NCBI RefSeq assembly: GCF_003967175.1
Contig: NZ_AP018553.1
Coordinates: forward strand, 2,033,982-2,097,981
Reading direction: 5' to 3'
Length of the DNA: 64,000 nt
Origin: Sulfodiicoccus acidiphilus
GTDB lineage: Archaea > Thermoproteota > Thermoprotei_A > Sulfolobales > Sulfolobaceae
This document shows, one piece after another, positions 52,865 through 60,988 of the stretch. The notes beneath the pieces are model-generated. The model saw nothing but the letters and a program-made list of their open reading frames with translations, ran no database searches and was not told where the DNA came from. The translations under genes and the position numbers were made by a program. Positions within the stretch are counted from its first letter, which is position 1, and each line of letters starts with the position of its first letter.

Positions 52865-52932
52865 TTCTATGAGGGCCGTCCGTCCCTAAGGAGGGAGGGG
52901 ACTTTCGCCCCCAGCCGCAGTTAGGTTAAAAC
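52865..52932. repeat. Solo hairpin-end copy
   Basis: TATGAGGGCCGTCCGTCCCT (52868-52887) through AGTTAGGTTAAAA matches the hairpin end of the tnpB-tail elements (for example 37735-37800) but has no tail next to it. It lies 60 bp beyond the full copy. Confidence 0.55.
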
Positions 52933-52963
52933 ATCTCTTGCTTTGAGGGCAGTTTAGCTCTCC

Positions 52964-54292
52964 CTAACTTAAAAGGGTCTCCAAAGTCCTGGCGGCCGCT
53001 AGAACTACCGAGTCCTCGTAGGGTCTCCCTACCAACTGGACTGCGACTGGAAGTCCGTCTAGTGAGCCTGCAGGGACCGAGATCGCTGGTACTCCCAGGT
53101 AGTTTGCGAAACTCACATACTTGGTCGCCACCGTCCTAAATTGCAGTTCCCTTCCTTCAACTTCGTTCACACTCGGCGCCACAACTGAAATGGTGGGAGT
53201 GAGGAGAGCGTGGAAACCCCTCGTCTCCCTAAGGAACTCATCCATCACCTCTCTCCTAGCTCTAAGGGAGTCCACGTAATCCACGGCCCTGAAAGAGAGG
53301 CCCTCCTTCAAGAGAGCCGCGACGTCCGGAGAGTAGGCCTCTGGGTTGGACGAGAACCACCCCCTATGAACCGAAGCCGCCTCCACTAGCCTCACAACCC
53401 TTTGTAGCGAGTTCCACTTTTCCAAATCGAGAGCTACCTTGGTGATGCGTACGCCTCGAGAGCCTAACTGGGTTACCACGTTTTGGTAGAACCCGATATC
53501 AACGTCGAGGTAAGCTAAGTTCAAATCCTCCGGTTCAATCCCCCTCACTGCCCACTCTACGTCAATCCTCCCTGTTCTGCCCTCAAGTACATTAGCGACG
53601 TAGGCGACGTCGGGTACTGTCTTAGCTAACAGACCCACGTGGTCTAAGCTCCATGCGAGCGGGAACACACCGTCCCTGCTCAGGAGGTCATATGTTGGCT
53701 TGTAACCCACAACGCCGCAGAGGGCCGCGGGAATTCTCACGGAACCGGAGGTGTCGGTACCAAGAGAGGCTATCGCGGAGCCTAGGGCAACTGACGCAGC
53801 CGAGCCACCGCTTGACCCTCCAGTTATTCTGGCTGGGTCGCGAGGGTTTCTGGCAGGTCCAACGACCGAGCTTAAGTTGGTCACACCGGAAGCGAACTCA
53901 TGAAGGTTGGTCTTACCAACTATAAGTGCTCCTGCCTCCCTCAATCTAGACACCACCTCGGCGTCGTAGGATGGTACGAAGTCCTTGAAGAGAGAGGAAC
54001 CCATGGTGGTCCTCAGGCCACGAGTGAGGATCATATCCTTCACTGAGATAGGTAAACCAGCTAAGGGTGGGGCTGCTCCACTCTTGAGCTCCCTTTCTAA
54101 GGCTGTGGCGTCCTCCACTGCGGCGTCATTAATGGTGATATAGTCGTTGAAGGTGTTGTTCTCCCTCCTCGCACTATCCAATGCCCTAGAGGCCTCCTCT
54201 ATTGGTTTAGAGACGCCTCTCCTCACTTCGTCTTCCTTAAGGAGTAGGACCGGTTTGGGTTTTGTCGTCTCAAGTTCGAGAGGGAACTTCAC
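52964..54292 (-). CDS. Amidase-signature family amidase
   Basis: 442 residues. The Ser-cisSer-Lys triad is Lys in LPISVKDMILT (about residue 86), the cis-Ser and nucleophile Ser in ARITGGSSGGSAASVALG and SLGTDTSGSVRIPAALCGVVGYKPT. The C-terminal part has NYLGVPAISVPAG. It hydrolyses an amide, and context suggests allophanate-, oxamate- or malonamate-like substrates (inference). GTG start overlaps the carbamate kinase stop by 4 bp, so both proteins are made together. Confidence 0.9.
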   Translation of the reverse strand: MKFPLELETTKPKPVLLLKEDEVRRGVSKPIEEASRALDSARRENNTFNDYITINDAAVEDATALERELKSGAAPPLAGLPISVKDMILTRGLRTTMGSSLFKDFVPSYDAEVVSRLREAGALIVGKTNLHEFASGVTNLSSVVGPARNPRDPARITGGSSGGSAASVALGSAIASLGTDTSGSVRIPAALCGVVGYKPTYDLLSRDGVFPLAWSLDHVGLLAKTVPDVAYVANVLEGRTGRIDVEWAVRGIEPEDLNLAYLDVDIGFYQNVVTQLGSRGVRITKVALDLEKWNSLQRVVRLVEAASVHRGWFSSNPEAYSPDVAALLKEGLSFRAVDYVDSLRARREVMDEFLRETRGFHALLTPTISVVAPSVNEVEGRELQFRTVATKYVSFANYLGVPAISVPAGSLDGLPVAVQLVGRPYEDSVVLAAARTLETLLS

Positions 54293-55158
54293 TTCACCAC
54301 CTCTGTTCCAGACTCTCCTTTGACTATTTCCCTTCCTTTTCCAAGCCTTCCAATGAAGGCCCTCTTCCCGCCTCCCCTCAGGAACCTAACTGCTGCTTCC
54401 ACCTTCGGGGCCATCGAACCTTCACCGAATTGCCCTTGAGAGAGCAGGACCTCTGCCTCCTGGAGGCTCATCCTCCTGAGGGGCCTCTGGTTGGGAGTTC
54501 CGAAGTCTACGTAGACGTAGTCGGCGTCTGTGAGTATGATGAGGTTATCTGCCTGCAACGAGTTAGCCAAGACCTGACTGGCCAAGTCCTTATCCACAAC
54601 TGCCTCTACACTTCCTTCCTCAGTTGTGGGGACTCCCCCTCCACCACAACACACCACGAGAAATCCTTCCTTGACCAGAGAACGGATAGCTTCGGCCTCA
54701 ACTACTGCCAGTGGCTCCGGGGATGGAACGGCCCTCCTCACACCTCCACGTGGATCCCTCACCAAGGTCACTCCCTTGGCCGTGAACTCCTCGACCTCCT
54801 CTTTAGACAACCTCGGCCCTATAGGCTTGAGCCAAGCTTTAGACGTATCCACAAGGACCCGAGTTACGATTACCACAGTCCTGTCTGGGAGTTTCCTCCT
54901 AGACATCTCTAGCCTGAGGGCCTCCGCCAATGCCGAGCCCATCCACCCCTGGGTACATCCAACTGCCTGATCTAGAGTCATGAACTTAGCCGAGGAGATT
55001 ACCTCCCCCACTTGTGGACCGTTACCGTGAGTTACTACCACTCTACCCAACTCAAGTAGGTCAGCTACGTCGGATGCTGCAGCAGCTACAGCCTCTTGCT
55101 CCAACGGTAAACCTCCTGTGGAGAAAGCGTTCCCTCCTAAGGCTATAACAGTGAGCAT
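54289..55158 (-). CDS. arcC: Carbamate kinase
   Basis: 289 residues. VIALGGNAFSTGGLPLEQEA opens it, followed by VVVTHGNGPQVGEVI, WMGSALAEALRLEM, AVVDKDLASQVLANSL and LTDADYVYVDFG. It makes ATP, CO2 and ammonia from carbamoyl phosphate, the expected product of the FdrA-type carbamoyltransferase 13 kb away. The longest frame starts at 55170; a TATA-like CTTATTATCC (55181-55190) supports ATG 55158. No ornithine carbamoyltransferase or arginine deiminase is nearby, which argues against an arginine pathway. Confidence 0.93.
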   Translation of the reverse strand: MLTVIALGGNAFSTGGLPLEQEAVAAAASDVADLLELGRVVVTHGNGPQVGEVISSAKFMTLDQAVGCTQGWMGSALAEALRLEMSRRKLPDRTVVIVTRVLVDTSKAWLKPIGPRLSKEEVEEFTAKGVTLVRDPRGGVRRAVPSPEPLAVVEAEAIRSLVKEGFLVVCCGGGGVPTTEEGSVEAVVDKDLASQVLANSLQADNLIILTDADYVYVDFGTPNQRPLRRMSLQEAEVLLSQGQFGEGSMAPKVEAAVRFLRGGGKRAFIGRLGKGREIVKGESGTEVVK

Positions 55159-55316
55159 GGCAACCCTCACTGACTAAGGGGATAATAAGTTGCTCGCTCT
55201 CCTTAAAAGGAGGAAAGAAAGTTTATATAGTAGTTAAGTTGAGAGTGGCTAGTGATCAAAGGAGAAGCGTGTGTATTAGACGAAGTCGGGCTTCCCCCTA
55301 CAGAGGTGGAAGGCTA

Positions 55317-56705
55317 GTGACGGAGGATGTCGAGAAGGAACGCCAGAAAGAGCCCGAGGTAGTCAATAAGCAGGGACTTGAAGTCATAGGAGTAAACCCG
55401 ATACCTGACTCTGCGAGGACTGCGGGGGCGGGGAAGATATTCAACTTCTGGGCCATGGCGAGTGCCTCCGCCACGACTCCATTGGCAGGCCTGTTGTTAT
55501 ATGGGGTGGGAGTAACTAATTTCGTAGCGATCGTCCTGTTATCGCTCCTAATAGGACTAGTTCCAGCTGCACTCTTCTCGGAGATGGGAAGGCAGTTCCC
55601 AGTGCCCGCACTGGTGGTGTCTAGGAAGACGTACGGGTACGGGACTTCCAACGCCCTGTCCTTCTTCTACACTGTGGTCAACTTAGGTTGGTTCGGGATA
55701 AACGACGCGACGGGAGGTCTAATTCTCGCCTCACTTACAGGCACCAATCCAGTGATCTGGTATGTTGTAATGGGTATAATACAAGTCGTATTGGTCCTTT
55801 ACGGCTTCAAGTGGCTGGAGTACTTCTATAGGTACACTGCCCCGCTTTTGGTAATTTCCTACGCGATCCTAACGTACTTTCTCTTCACGTCCTACCACAT
55901 CGACTGGTCGAAGTTACTTACGCCGACGTCAAACGTCAACTGGGGGTTGGATCTCACACTAATTCTCTCTTTCTCCATATTGTCTTGGACCTACAAGATA
56001 TCAACCAGCACGAGGTTCGCAACTCCCTGGGAGAAGACCAAGGGCGTGTCAAGGTTCCTCTACGCCGTGGCTCCAGGGATAGGAATAATGGTCCCTGTTC
56101 TTCTCATGGGTATAGTCGGTTACGCCTCCCAGGCATACGCGGGAAACTGGAACGTGGCCGCTGTCCACTTCCCGCTCACCAGCGGAGTGCTTTTGTTGGT
56201 GGCTTTCGTAGCTTCCTTAGGAGCTTCACTGGCTATAATTCACACTAATGCTATGAACTTGTATCCAGCTACGGCAGACCTTCTGACGGCGATCCAGCCG
56301 TTCTTTAGAGATAAGACGAAGGAGCAATGGGCCCAGCCGATCTCCACAGGAATACTCGGAGCCTTGGCGGTAGCGTTGGCAATAGCCGGAATACTGCAGC
56401 ATGTGGAGAACTTTCTCCTTTTAGTGGCGGATCTAATCTTTCCCTACACCTTCGTGGTCATTGTGGATTGGTACGTTAGACTCTGGGGTAAGGTACCGGC
56501 TCAAGCCTTCTACAGAGTGCCTAAGGGATTCTGGGGCAACTTCAACGTGAAGGCCGTAATCGCCACAGCTGTGGGAATAGCGCTTTCAGCCCTGACCATT
56601 CCTGTCGGTCCCCTGTTTAACTACTTCCCTCAACCGGTTTTCGCGTCCCTGGTTGCAGCTCTCCTCTACTACGCTCTACTGAGGTTGCCGATGGGAGACA
56701 CTTAG
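55317..56705 (+). CDS. NCS1-family permease (third, divergent copy; CodB/cytosine-permease-like)
   Basis: 462 residues, about 12 helices. NPIPDSARTAGAGKIFNFWA precedes helix 1, with GRQFPVPALVVSRKTYGYGT, LGWFGINDATGG, ILSWTYKISTSTRFATPWEK and LFPYTFVVIVDWYVR later. It differs from the other two NCS1 proteins and resembles cytosine/purine permeases. The longest frame begins at TTG 55239. A TATA box GTTTATATAG (55220-55229) and a Shine-Dalgarno AGAGGTGG before GTG 55317 suggest a leader of about 65 nt and the shorter protein. It diverges from carbamate kinase. Confidence 0.9.
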   Translation: MTEDVEKERQKEPEVVNKQGLEVIGVNPIPDSARTAGAGKIFNFWAMASASATTPLAGLLLYGVGVTNFVAIVLLSLLIGLVPAALFSEMGRQFPVPALVVSRKTYGYGTSNALSFFYTVVNLGWFGINDATGGLILASLTGTNPVIWYVVMGIIQVVLVLYGFKWLEYFYRYTAPLLVISYAILTYFLFTSYHIDWSKLLTPTSNVNWGLDLTLILSFSILSWTYKISTSTRFATPWEKTKGVSRFLYAVAPGIGIMVPVLLMGIVGYASQAYAGNWNVAAVHFPLTSGVLLLVAFVASLGASLAIIHTNAMNLYPATADLLTAIQPFFRDKTKEQWAQPISTGILGALAVALAIAGILQHVENFLLLVADLIFPYTFVVIVDWYVRLWGKVPAQAFYRVPKGFWGNFNVKAVIATAVGIALSALTIPVGPLFNYFPQPVFASLVAALLYYALLRLPMGDT

Positions 56706-57107
56706 CGCAGGTTAGAACCCAATTTATTTTTTACATTGTTGGACTAGTGTAGACTATGTAAACAGAGTAAGCTCGTTCTATCTCGATTAGACACCACATG
56801 GGGTATGCTAACTTTCGTTAGGGCCGAAGGAAGAATCTGTTCTCTTTTCAAATTAAGGACGTCGCAACAGCATTATTGATCGCCATCTACCCAACCATTG
56901 AAATATTTATTTGGAAACCTCACTGACAATGAGGAACTCTCGATAATCCATGTTAAACTTTTGATGTATGCCAATTACTTTATACACTATTGAAGTAGGG
57001 GAAAATAAGGATCCCTCATTGAATAAAAATTTTTCATATAACAGAAGAAGCTGATCAAGATTCAGTAGGGATTACACTTAAGCTGGCGTTTGCTCTCTGA
57101 AATCGTA
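56706..57107. other. AT-rich intergenic stretch
   Basis: No gene is recognised. A T-run TTTATTTTTT (56723-56732) probably ends the NCS1 transcript. The right end carries the CARF-PIN promoter (CACTTAAG, 57074-57081). It is richer in A+T than its surroundings and lacks the hairpin elements seen in other gaps. Confidence 0.5.
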
Positions 57108-58340
57108 ATGAAATTATGCACCATGGGGTCGAACAAACTAGTCACGACTTTCAACGCAGTGATGACTGAGGTATTTACTGGGCTCTCACCTTCTGAGGTG
57201 GTAATACTCGCTGAGCGTACACCAGAGAGAGACTTCAAGCCTCTCGAGGAGGCTCTTTCCTACCTTGGGGTGAAGTCGGAAGTCAGAGTAGACGAGGTGG
57301 GAGAAGATCTTGAGAATTGGAGGGCTCTGTCGAACTCGCTGGAATGTGACGTCTTGGACGTGACACCTGGTAGGAAATTCATGGCTTTAATGGCTGCAGC
57401 TTCCGACTGCCAGGACGTCAGATACGTTTACCTAAGGAACGAGTCCAAAGGATACAGGGTTTTCGGATATGTTCCATTTCATGAGTTGAGGGTCGTGGAG
57501 CTCAAAGGTAAAGGAGAACACAAGTTGGTTCCTAGGCCCACGGTGAGAGGGAGAACCGTAGAGCTAAACTGGGAAGAGTTGACAGCCCTATGGAACTTGC
57601 TGTCACTCTGGGGAGAGCCTGAGATCGAGCTATCCCAAGACGGATATGTGGAGTTTAGTGGAACTATAAAGGAGTTACTTAACCACGATGAATGTGAACC
57701 TTGCTTAACGAGAAGCGGTATGCTGACTTACCAAGAAGAGGAACTGTTGATCGAGAAGGTCAAACTGGGGGACAAGCTAGCCCTAGATACAAATGTTTTC
57801 ATAAACGTTGGAGACAGGCTAAGCGAACTAGTAGGAAAGGCAGTAGTGCCTCTCACAGTAGTATACGACGAGTTGGTTAGATTAGCCGAGTACACTGGGA
57901 GGCCTACGCCTCAAGCCAAGAGGGCTCTGATGGGGCTCAGCTCTTACACCAAACTACATCCGAGGCCAGTGGACAGACCTGTGAGGACGGGGGGCGACAA
58001 AGGAATTATAGAGGAGGTAGTTACAAGGAAATCTACGGCGGGGAACCTCTGGTTAGTGACTGGAGACAAGAGACTGTATTCAATGTGCTCGGCTTCAGGG
58101 GTACAGGCCGTGCTTTTGGGAAGCAAGAAGAGGTCTTCTCACTCTGAGAAAGTGGGTTCGCTTATGGCCTGCCTATCTTTTCTTTACAGCGTGAAAATCA
58201 GAGTGTCTGGGAAGGAAGCGTGCGAGCTTCGCGCAACTGAACCCTCGGGTCGAAACGTGGAAGTCAAACCCGTAGACAATACCTTGGCCTACGGGGGCTT
58301 GATTAAGGTGCTCTCAAGCGCCTCCAGCGGGAGCCCTTGA
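57108..58340 (+). CDS. CARF-PIN fusion protein (putative cyclic-oligoadenylate-activated nuclease)
   Basis: 410 residues from ATG 57108. Residues about 1-150 form a CARF-like Rossmann domain: KLCTMGSNKLVTTFNAVMTE at the N-terminus, CDVLDVTPGRKFMALMAAAS as the ligand loop (DxTxGxK/R pattern) and KGYRVFGYVP. A middle part could be a winged-helix linker. From about residue 222 a PIN nuclease follows: LALDTNVFINVG, VVYDELVRLAE, GGDKGIIEEV and WLVTGDKRLYS, giving all four acidic residues. CARF domains sense cyclic oligoadenylates from type III CRISPR systems, and PIN effectors cut RNA. No cas gene lies in the window. A TATA-like element 30 bp upstream favours this start over TTG 57090. Confidence 0.8.
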   Translation: MKLCTMGSNKLVTTFNAVMTEVFTGLSPSEVVILAERTPERDFKPLEEALSYLGVKSEVRVDEVGEDLENWRALSNSLECDVLDVTPGRKFMALMAAASDCQDVRYVYLRNESKGYRVFGYVPFHELRVVELKGKGEHKLVPRPTVRGRTVELNWEELTALWNLLSLWGEPEIELSQDGYVEFSGTIKELLNHDECEPCLTRSGMLTYQEEELLIEKVKLGDKLALDTNVFINVGDRLSELVGKAVVPLTVVYDELVRLAEYTGRPTPQAKRALMGLSSYTKLHPRPVDRPVRTGGDKGIIEEVVTRKSTAGNLWLVTGDKRLYSMCSASGVQAVLLGSKKRSSHSEKVGSLMACLSFLYSVKIRVSGKEACELRATEPSGRNVEVKPVDNTLAYGGLIKVLSSASSGSP

Positions 58341-58608
58341 ACTTTCCCCCCAACCACGTTAACCCCGCTATGAGGAGAGCGATGAGGAGGATCCCCGCCC
58401 CAAGTGCCAACAGACCTATGGACTGAAACATCATGGCAAGTAACTGGAGGTCGGACATGTATTCTGAAAGCATCAAGGGATACATCATTATAAGGAAAAG
58501 GAGTATGGCCAACGCCGTAGACCTGTAACTCAATCTAGCCACTAGCGATACGACAAGAGATAAGACAGTTGTCAGAAACTTATTGGACCTGAGCAGGAAG
58601 TCCCTCAA
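58303..58608 (-). CDS. Small membrane protein, two to three helices
   Basis: 101 residues, TTG start at 58608 with a TATA box TTTATATTTT (58632-58641) at leaderless distance. Hydrophobic helices lie at about 12-27, 33-50 and 60-88, and the C-terminus is basic (GKFKGSRWRRLR). Its end overlaps that of the CARF-PIN gene by 38 bp in convergent orientation. No family recognised; an association with the CARF-PIN protein is not shown. Confidence 0.55.
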   Translation of the reverse strand: MRDFLLRSNKFLTTVLSLVVSLVARLSYRSTALAILLFLIMMYPLMLSEYMSDLQLLAMMFQSIGLLALGAGILLIALLIAGLTWLGGKFKGSRWRRLRAP

Positions 58609-58665
58609 ATCAGCCGATTCTTCGTACAGAGAAGAAAATATAAAGTTTTCCCAAACTCCTTTTCA

Positions 58666-59550
58666 TCACATCATTGACCTAATTCTATCCCAGACTGAGT
58701 CCACGTAGTCCAGAAGGGACTTCAGTTCCTCTTCCGTAATACCCTTAAACCTCCCTTGAATCGACGTGAAGTCGGTCAGAGGTCTCCTGAAGTTTCCCTT
58801 TATACAGTGAAGACTTTCGTTGCTCACTTTAACCTTTCCTCCCTCGTATTCCAAGAGAGGCCAGTAGCAAGTCTGTACAGCTATCTTCGCCACCTCGGCC
58901 GTCCTAGAGGGATCGAACAGCCATCCGTAGGGATCTGGAGTAAGGACCTGAACGTACCTGAACCCCTTGATCGACTTCGCTTTCCTCAACTTCTCAACGT
59001 AGTCCATAGGATACCCCACAGATGCTGTCGCTACATAGGGAACGTTGTGCGCCATCATTATGAAGGGAATAGACTTCTTGTTTTCCCTCTTCCCCTCCGG
59101 AGTAGTTGGCGTCCTGGCACCTCTAGGGGTGGAGCCGCTTCTCTGTCCTCCAGAATTCATGTAAGCCTCGTTATCGACACAGAGGTATATCATGTCCTCG
59201 TTCCTCTCAGCCGCCCCACTCATGGAACCGAATCCTATGTCAGCTGTCCCTCCGTCTCCAGCCCACACGACCACTGTGACGTCTTTATTTCTGAGCTTGT
59301 AGGCCCTAGCCATACCTGACGCCGCCGCTGGGCCCGCAGCGAAGGCTATGTTCATGACTGGATAGTTGAACGAGTTCTTAGGGCCCATCCCCTGTATTAC
59401 TGAGGAGCAGCCGGCCACAACCACCATCGCTACGTTGTTACCTAGGGCCATACCTAGCTGCCTCATCGCCATGTTTTCTGGACAGCCTGGACAGGCCGAC
59501 GTGCCAGACAGCAGCGCCTTACTCGACGTCCCGCGGAGTCCTAAGCTCAA
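58666..59550 (-). CDS. porB: 2-oxoacid:ferredoxin oxidoreductase beta subunit
   Basis: 294 residues. GTSACPGCPENMAMRQLG supplies Fe-S ligand cysteines, VVVWAGDGGTADIGFGSMSG is the ThDP/Mg motif, and YLCVDNEAYMNSGGQRSGST follows. Last gene of porG-porD-porA-porB. The GTG start lies within the porA end (32-bp overlap); no other start is better supported. It oxidises pyruvate or another 2-oxoacid to acyl-CoA with reduction of ferredoxin. Confidence 0.93.
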   Translation of the reverse strand: MSLGLRGTSSKALLSGTSACPGCPENMAMRQLGMALGNNVAMVVVAGCSSVIQGMGPKNSFNYPVMNIAFAAGPAAASGMARAYKLRNKDVTVVVWAGDGGTADIGFGSMSGAAERNEDMIYLCVDNEAYMNSGGQRSGSTPRGARTPTTPEGKRENKKSIPFIMMAHNVPYVATASVGYPMDYVEKLRKAKSIKGFRYVQVLTPDPYGWLFDPSRTAEVAKIAVQTCYWPLLEYEGGKVKVSNESLHCIKGNFRRPLTDFTSIQGRFKGITEEELKSLLDYVDSVWDRIRSMM

Positions 59551-60721
59551 CCTTCCTCACCTTTCCCGGATAGAACCATAATTGCTTCTCAGTCTCTGAC
59601 TTAGTACCCTCCACGAACTCAGTTACGAGTTCCTCTATCTCACCCTTTCCCACCGAAACACCTCCTAAGCCAGAAACCGCTCCCCACAGGGCCTCGACCT
59701 CTCCCCTGACAGTTGAGGCCACCTCCATGAAGAGAGGACCTCCCCTCCCCAAGGAGGTGGACCTATCGAGCACCAACACCTTTCTTCCCTTTAAGGCCTC
59801 CCTCACCTCTCTGGACGACCAAGGCCTGAGGTATCTGAGTCTAAGGAGACCTACACTTATCCCCTTCTCCCTGAGCGAGTCTACGGCTTCCATTACGTCT
59901 CCCGACCAAGCTCCCATGGCCACTACTACGTAGTCCGCGTCCTCGACCCTGTAGGTGACGTTGAGAGTTGAGTAGTTTACTTCAGAGTTCACCTTGGAGT
60001 TGTAGTCCCTCCCTACTTCCCTTATAACCTCCTCCGCAGACTGGAGAGCCTGCTCCATGGAGTGTCTAAGCTTCATGTAGTCTTGAGGTTGGAACATGTT
60101 TCCCATTCCTACGGGATCTTCAGGGTCGAGGACGTAGGGTTGGTTCCTGAGGGGTAGGAAAGAGTCTACCGACTCCTCGGTCGGCACGTTCACGGGAACC
60201 TTGGTGTGAGAGAGTATGAAGCCGTCCATACCGACCATGGCAGGAAGGAACACCCTTGAGTCCTCGCTCACTCGAAACGCTTGGATCGTCATGTCCATAG
60301 CCTCCTGGGGATTCATTGCGAATCCCATCACCCAACCTGCGTCCCTGAGCTGAGTGAAGTCCGTGTTCTCGTTCCAGATGTTCCACGGTGCCCCAACGGC
60401 CCTGGTGGCAACAACCATGACTAGGGGTATCCTCGCCCCGGAGACCCACCAGACCATCTCGTGCATGTAGAGTAGTCCCTGGCTTGCGGTCGCTGTGAAG
60501 GATCTCACTCCCGCTGAGGCGGCACCAAAGGCTCCAGCCATCGCTGAGTGCTCACTCTCCACCCTAATTATATCAGCAGAGAGTTCTCCTTCTGCCCTCA
60601 TCTCGCTCAGCTTCTCAATTATAGTGGTCTGTGGCGTTATGGGGTATATAGACACTACACCGACCTTGGCAAGCTTCACCGCACGTGCCACCGCCTCGTT
60701 ACCAGACATGACCTTCCTCAA
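59519..60721 (-). CDS. porA: 2-oxoacid:ferredoxin oxidoreductase alpha subunit
   Basis: 400 residues. GNEAVARAVKLAKVGVVSIYP and ITPQTTIIEKLSEM at the N-terminus, then EHSAMAGAFGAASAGVRSFT with the conserved Glu of the ThDP site, GAPWNIWNENTDFTQLRDAG and the C-terminal VLDRSTSLGRGGPLFMEV. TTG at 60721 follows the porD stop directly and has GGAGGT 10 bases upstream, so the rare start is supported. It is the pyruvate-type alpha chain (YPITPQT). Confidence 0.93.
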   Translation of the reverse strand: MRKVMSGNEAVARAVKLAKVGVVSIYPITPQTTIIEKLSEMRAEGELSADIIRVESEHSAMAGAFGAASAGVRSFTATASQGLLYMHEMVWWVSGARIPLVMVVATRAVGAPWNIWNENTDFTQLRDAGWVMGFAMNPQEAMDMTIQAFRVSEDSRVFLPAMVGMDGFILSHTKVPVNVPTEESVDSFLPLRNQPYVLDPEDPVGMGNMFQPQDYMKLRHSMEQALQSAEEVIREVGRDYNSKVNSEVNYSTLNVTYRVEDADYVVVAMGAWSGDVMEAVDSLREKGISVGLLRLRYLRPWSSREVREALKGRKVLVLDRSTSLGRGGPLFMEVASTVRGEVEALWGAVSGLGGVSVGKGEIEELVTEFVEGTKSETEKQLWFYPGKVRKVELRTPRDVE

Positions 60722-60988
60722 CTACGATACCTCCTTCACCATCGATATCGCTCCCACCGGGCACTGGTTCGCGCAGACTCCACACCCTTTACAGTAGTCG
60801 TAGTCCACCGTGGCCTTCCTTCCCGGGGAGAAGAGAATCGTACCCTCTGGACACCAAAGGTAACAGGCTCCACAACTAACACATTTAGACTCGTTCACGA
60901 CCGGCCTTACCACACGCCACTCGCCCGTCAGACCCCCGGCTCCCTTATCTGGCCTGGACACGGGAAAGAACTGGTATTCAGGCAGCAA
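60722..60988 (-). CDS. porD: 2-oxoacid:ferredoxin oxidoreductase delta subunit (2x[4Fe-4S])
   Basis: 88 residues. Two cluster motifs: CVSCGACYLWCPEG and CKGCGVCANQCPVG. It shuttles electrons from the ThDP site to ferredoxin. The start overlaps the porG end by 11 bp. Its last residues precede the TTG of porA without a gap. Confidence 0.93.
   Translation of the reverse strand: MLPEYQFFPVSRPDKGAGGLTGEWRVVRPVVNESKCVSCGACYLWCPEGTILFSPGRKATVDYDYCKGCGVCANQCPVGAISMVKEVS

Noticed and set aside
54262-54912. 216-codon plus-strand frame
   Set aside because: Complete overlap with the well-supported carbamate kinase gene on the other strand; product is low-complexity.
54289-55158. Arginine deiminase pathway
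   Set aside because: Only carbamate kinase is present; no arginine deiminase, ornithine carbamoyltransferase or arginine antiporter lies near.
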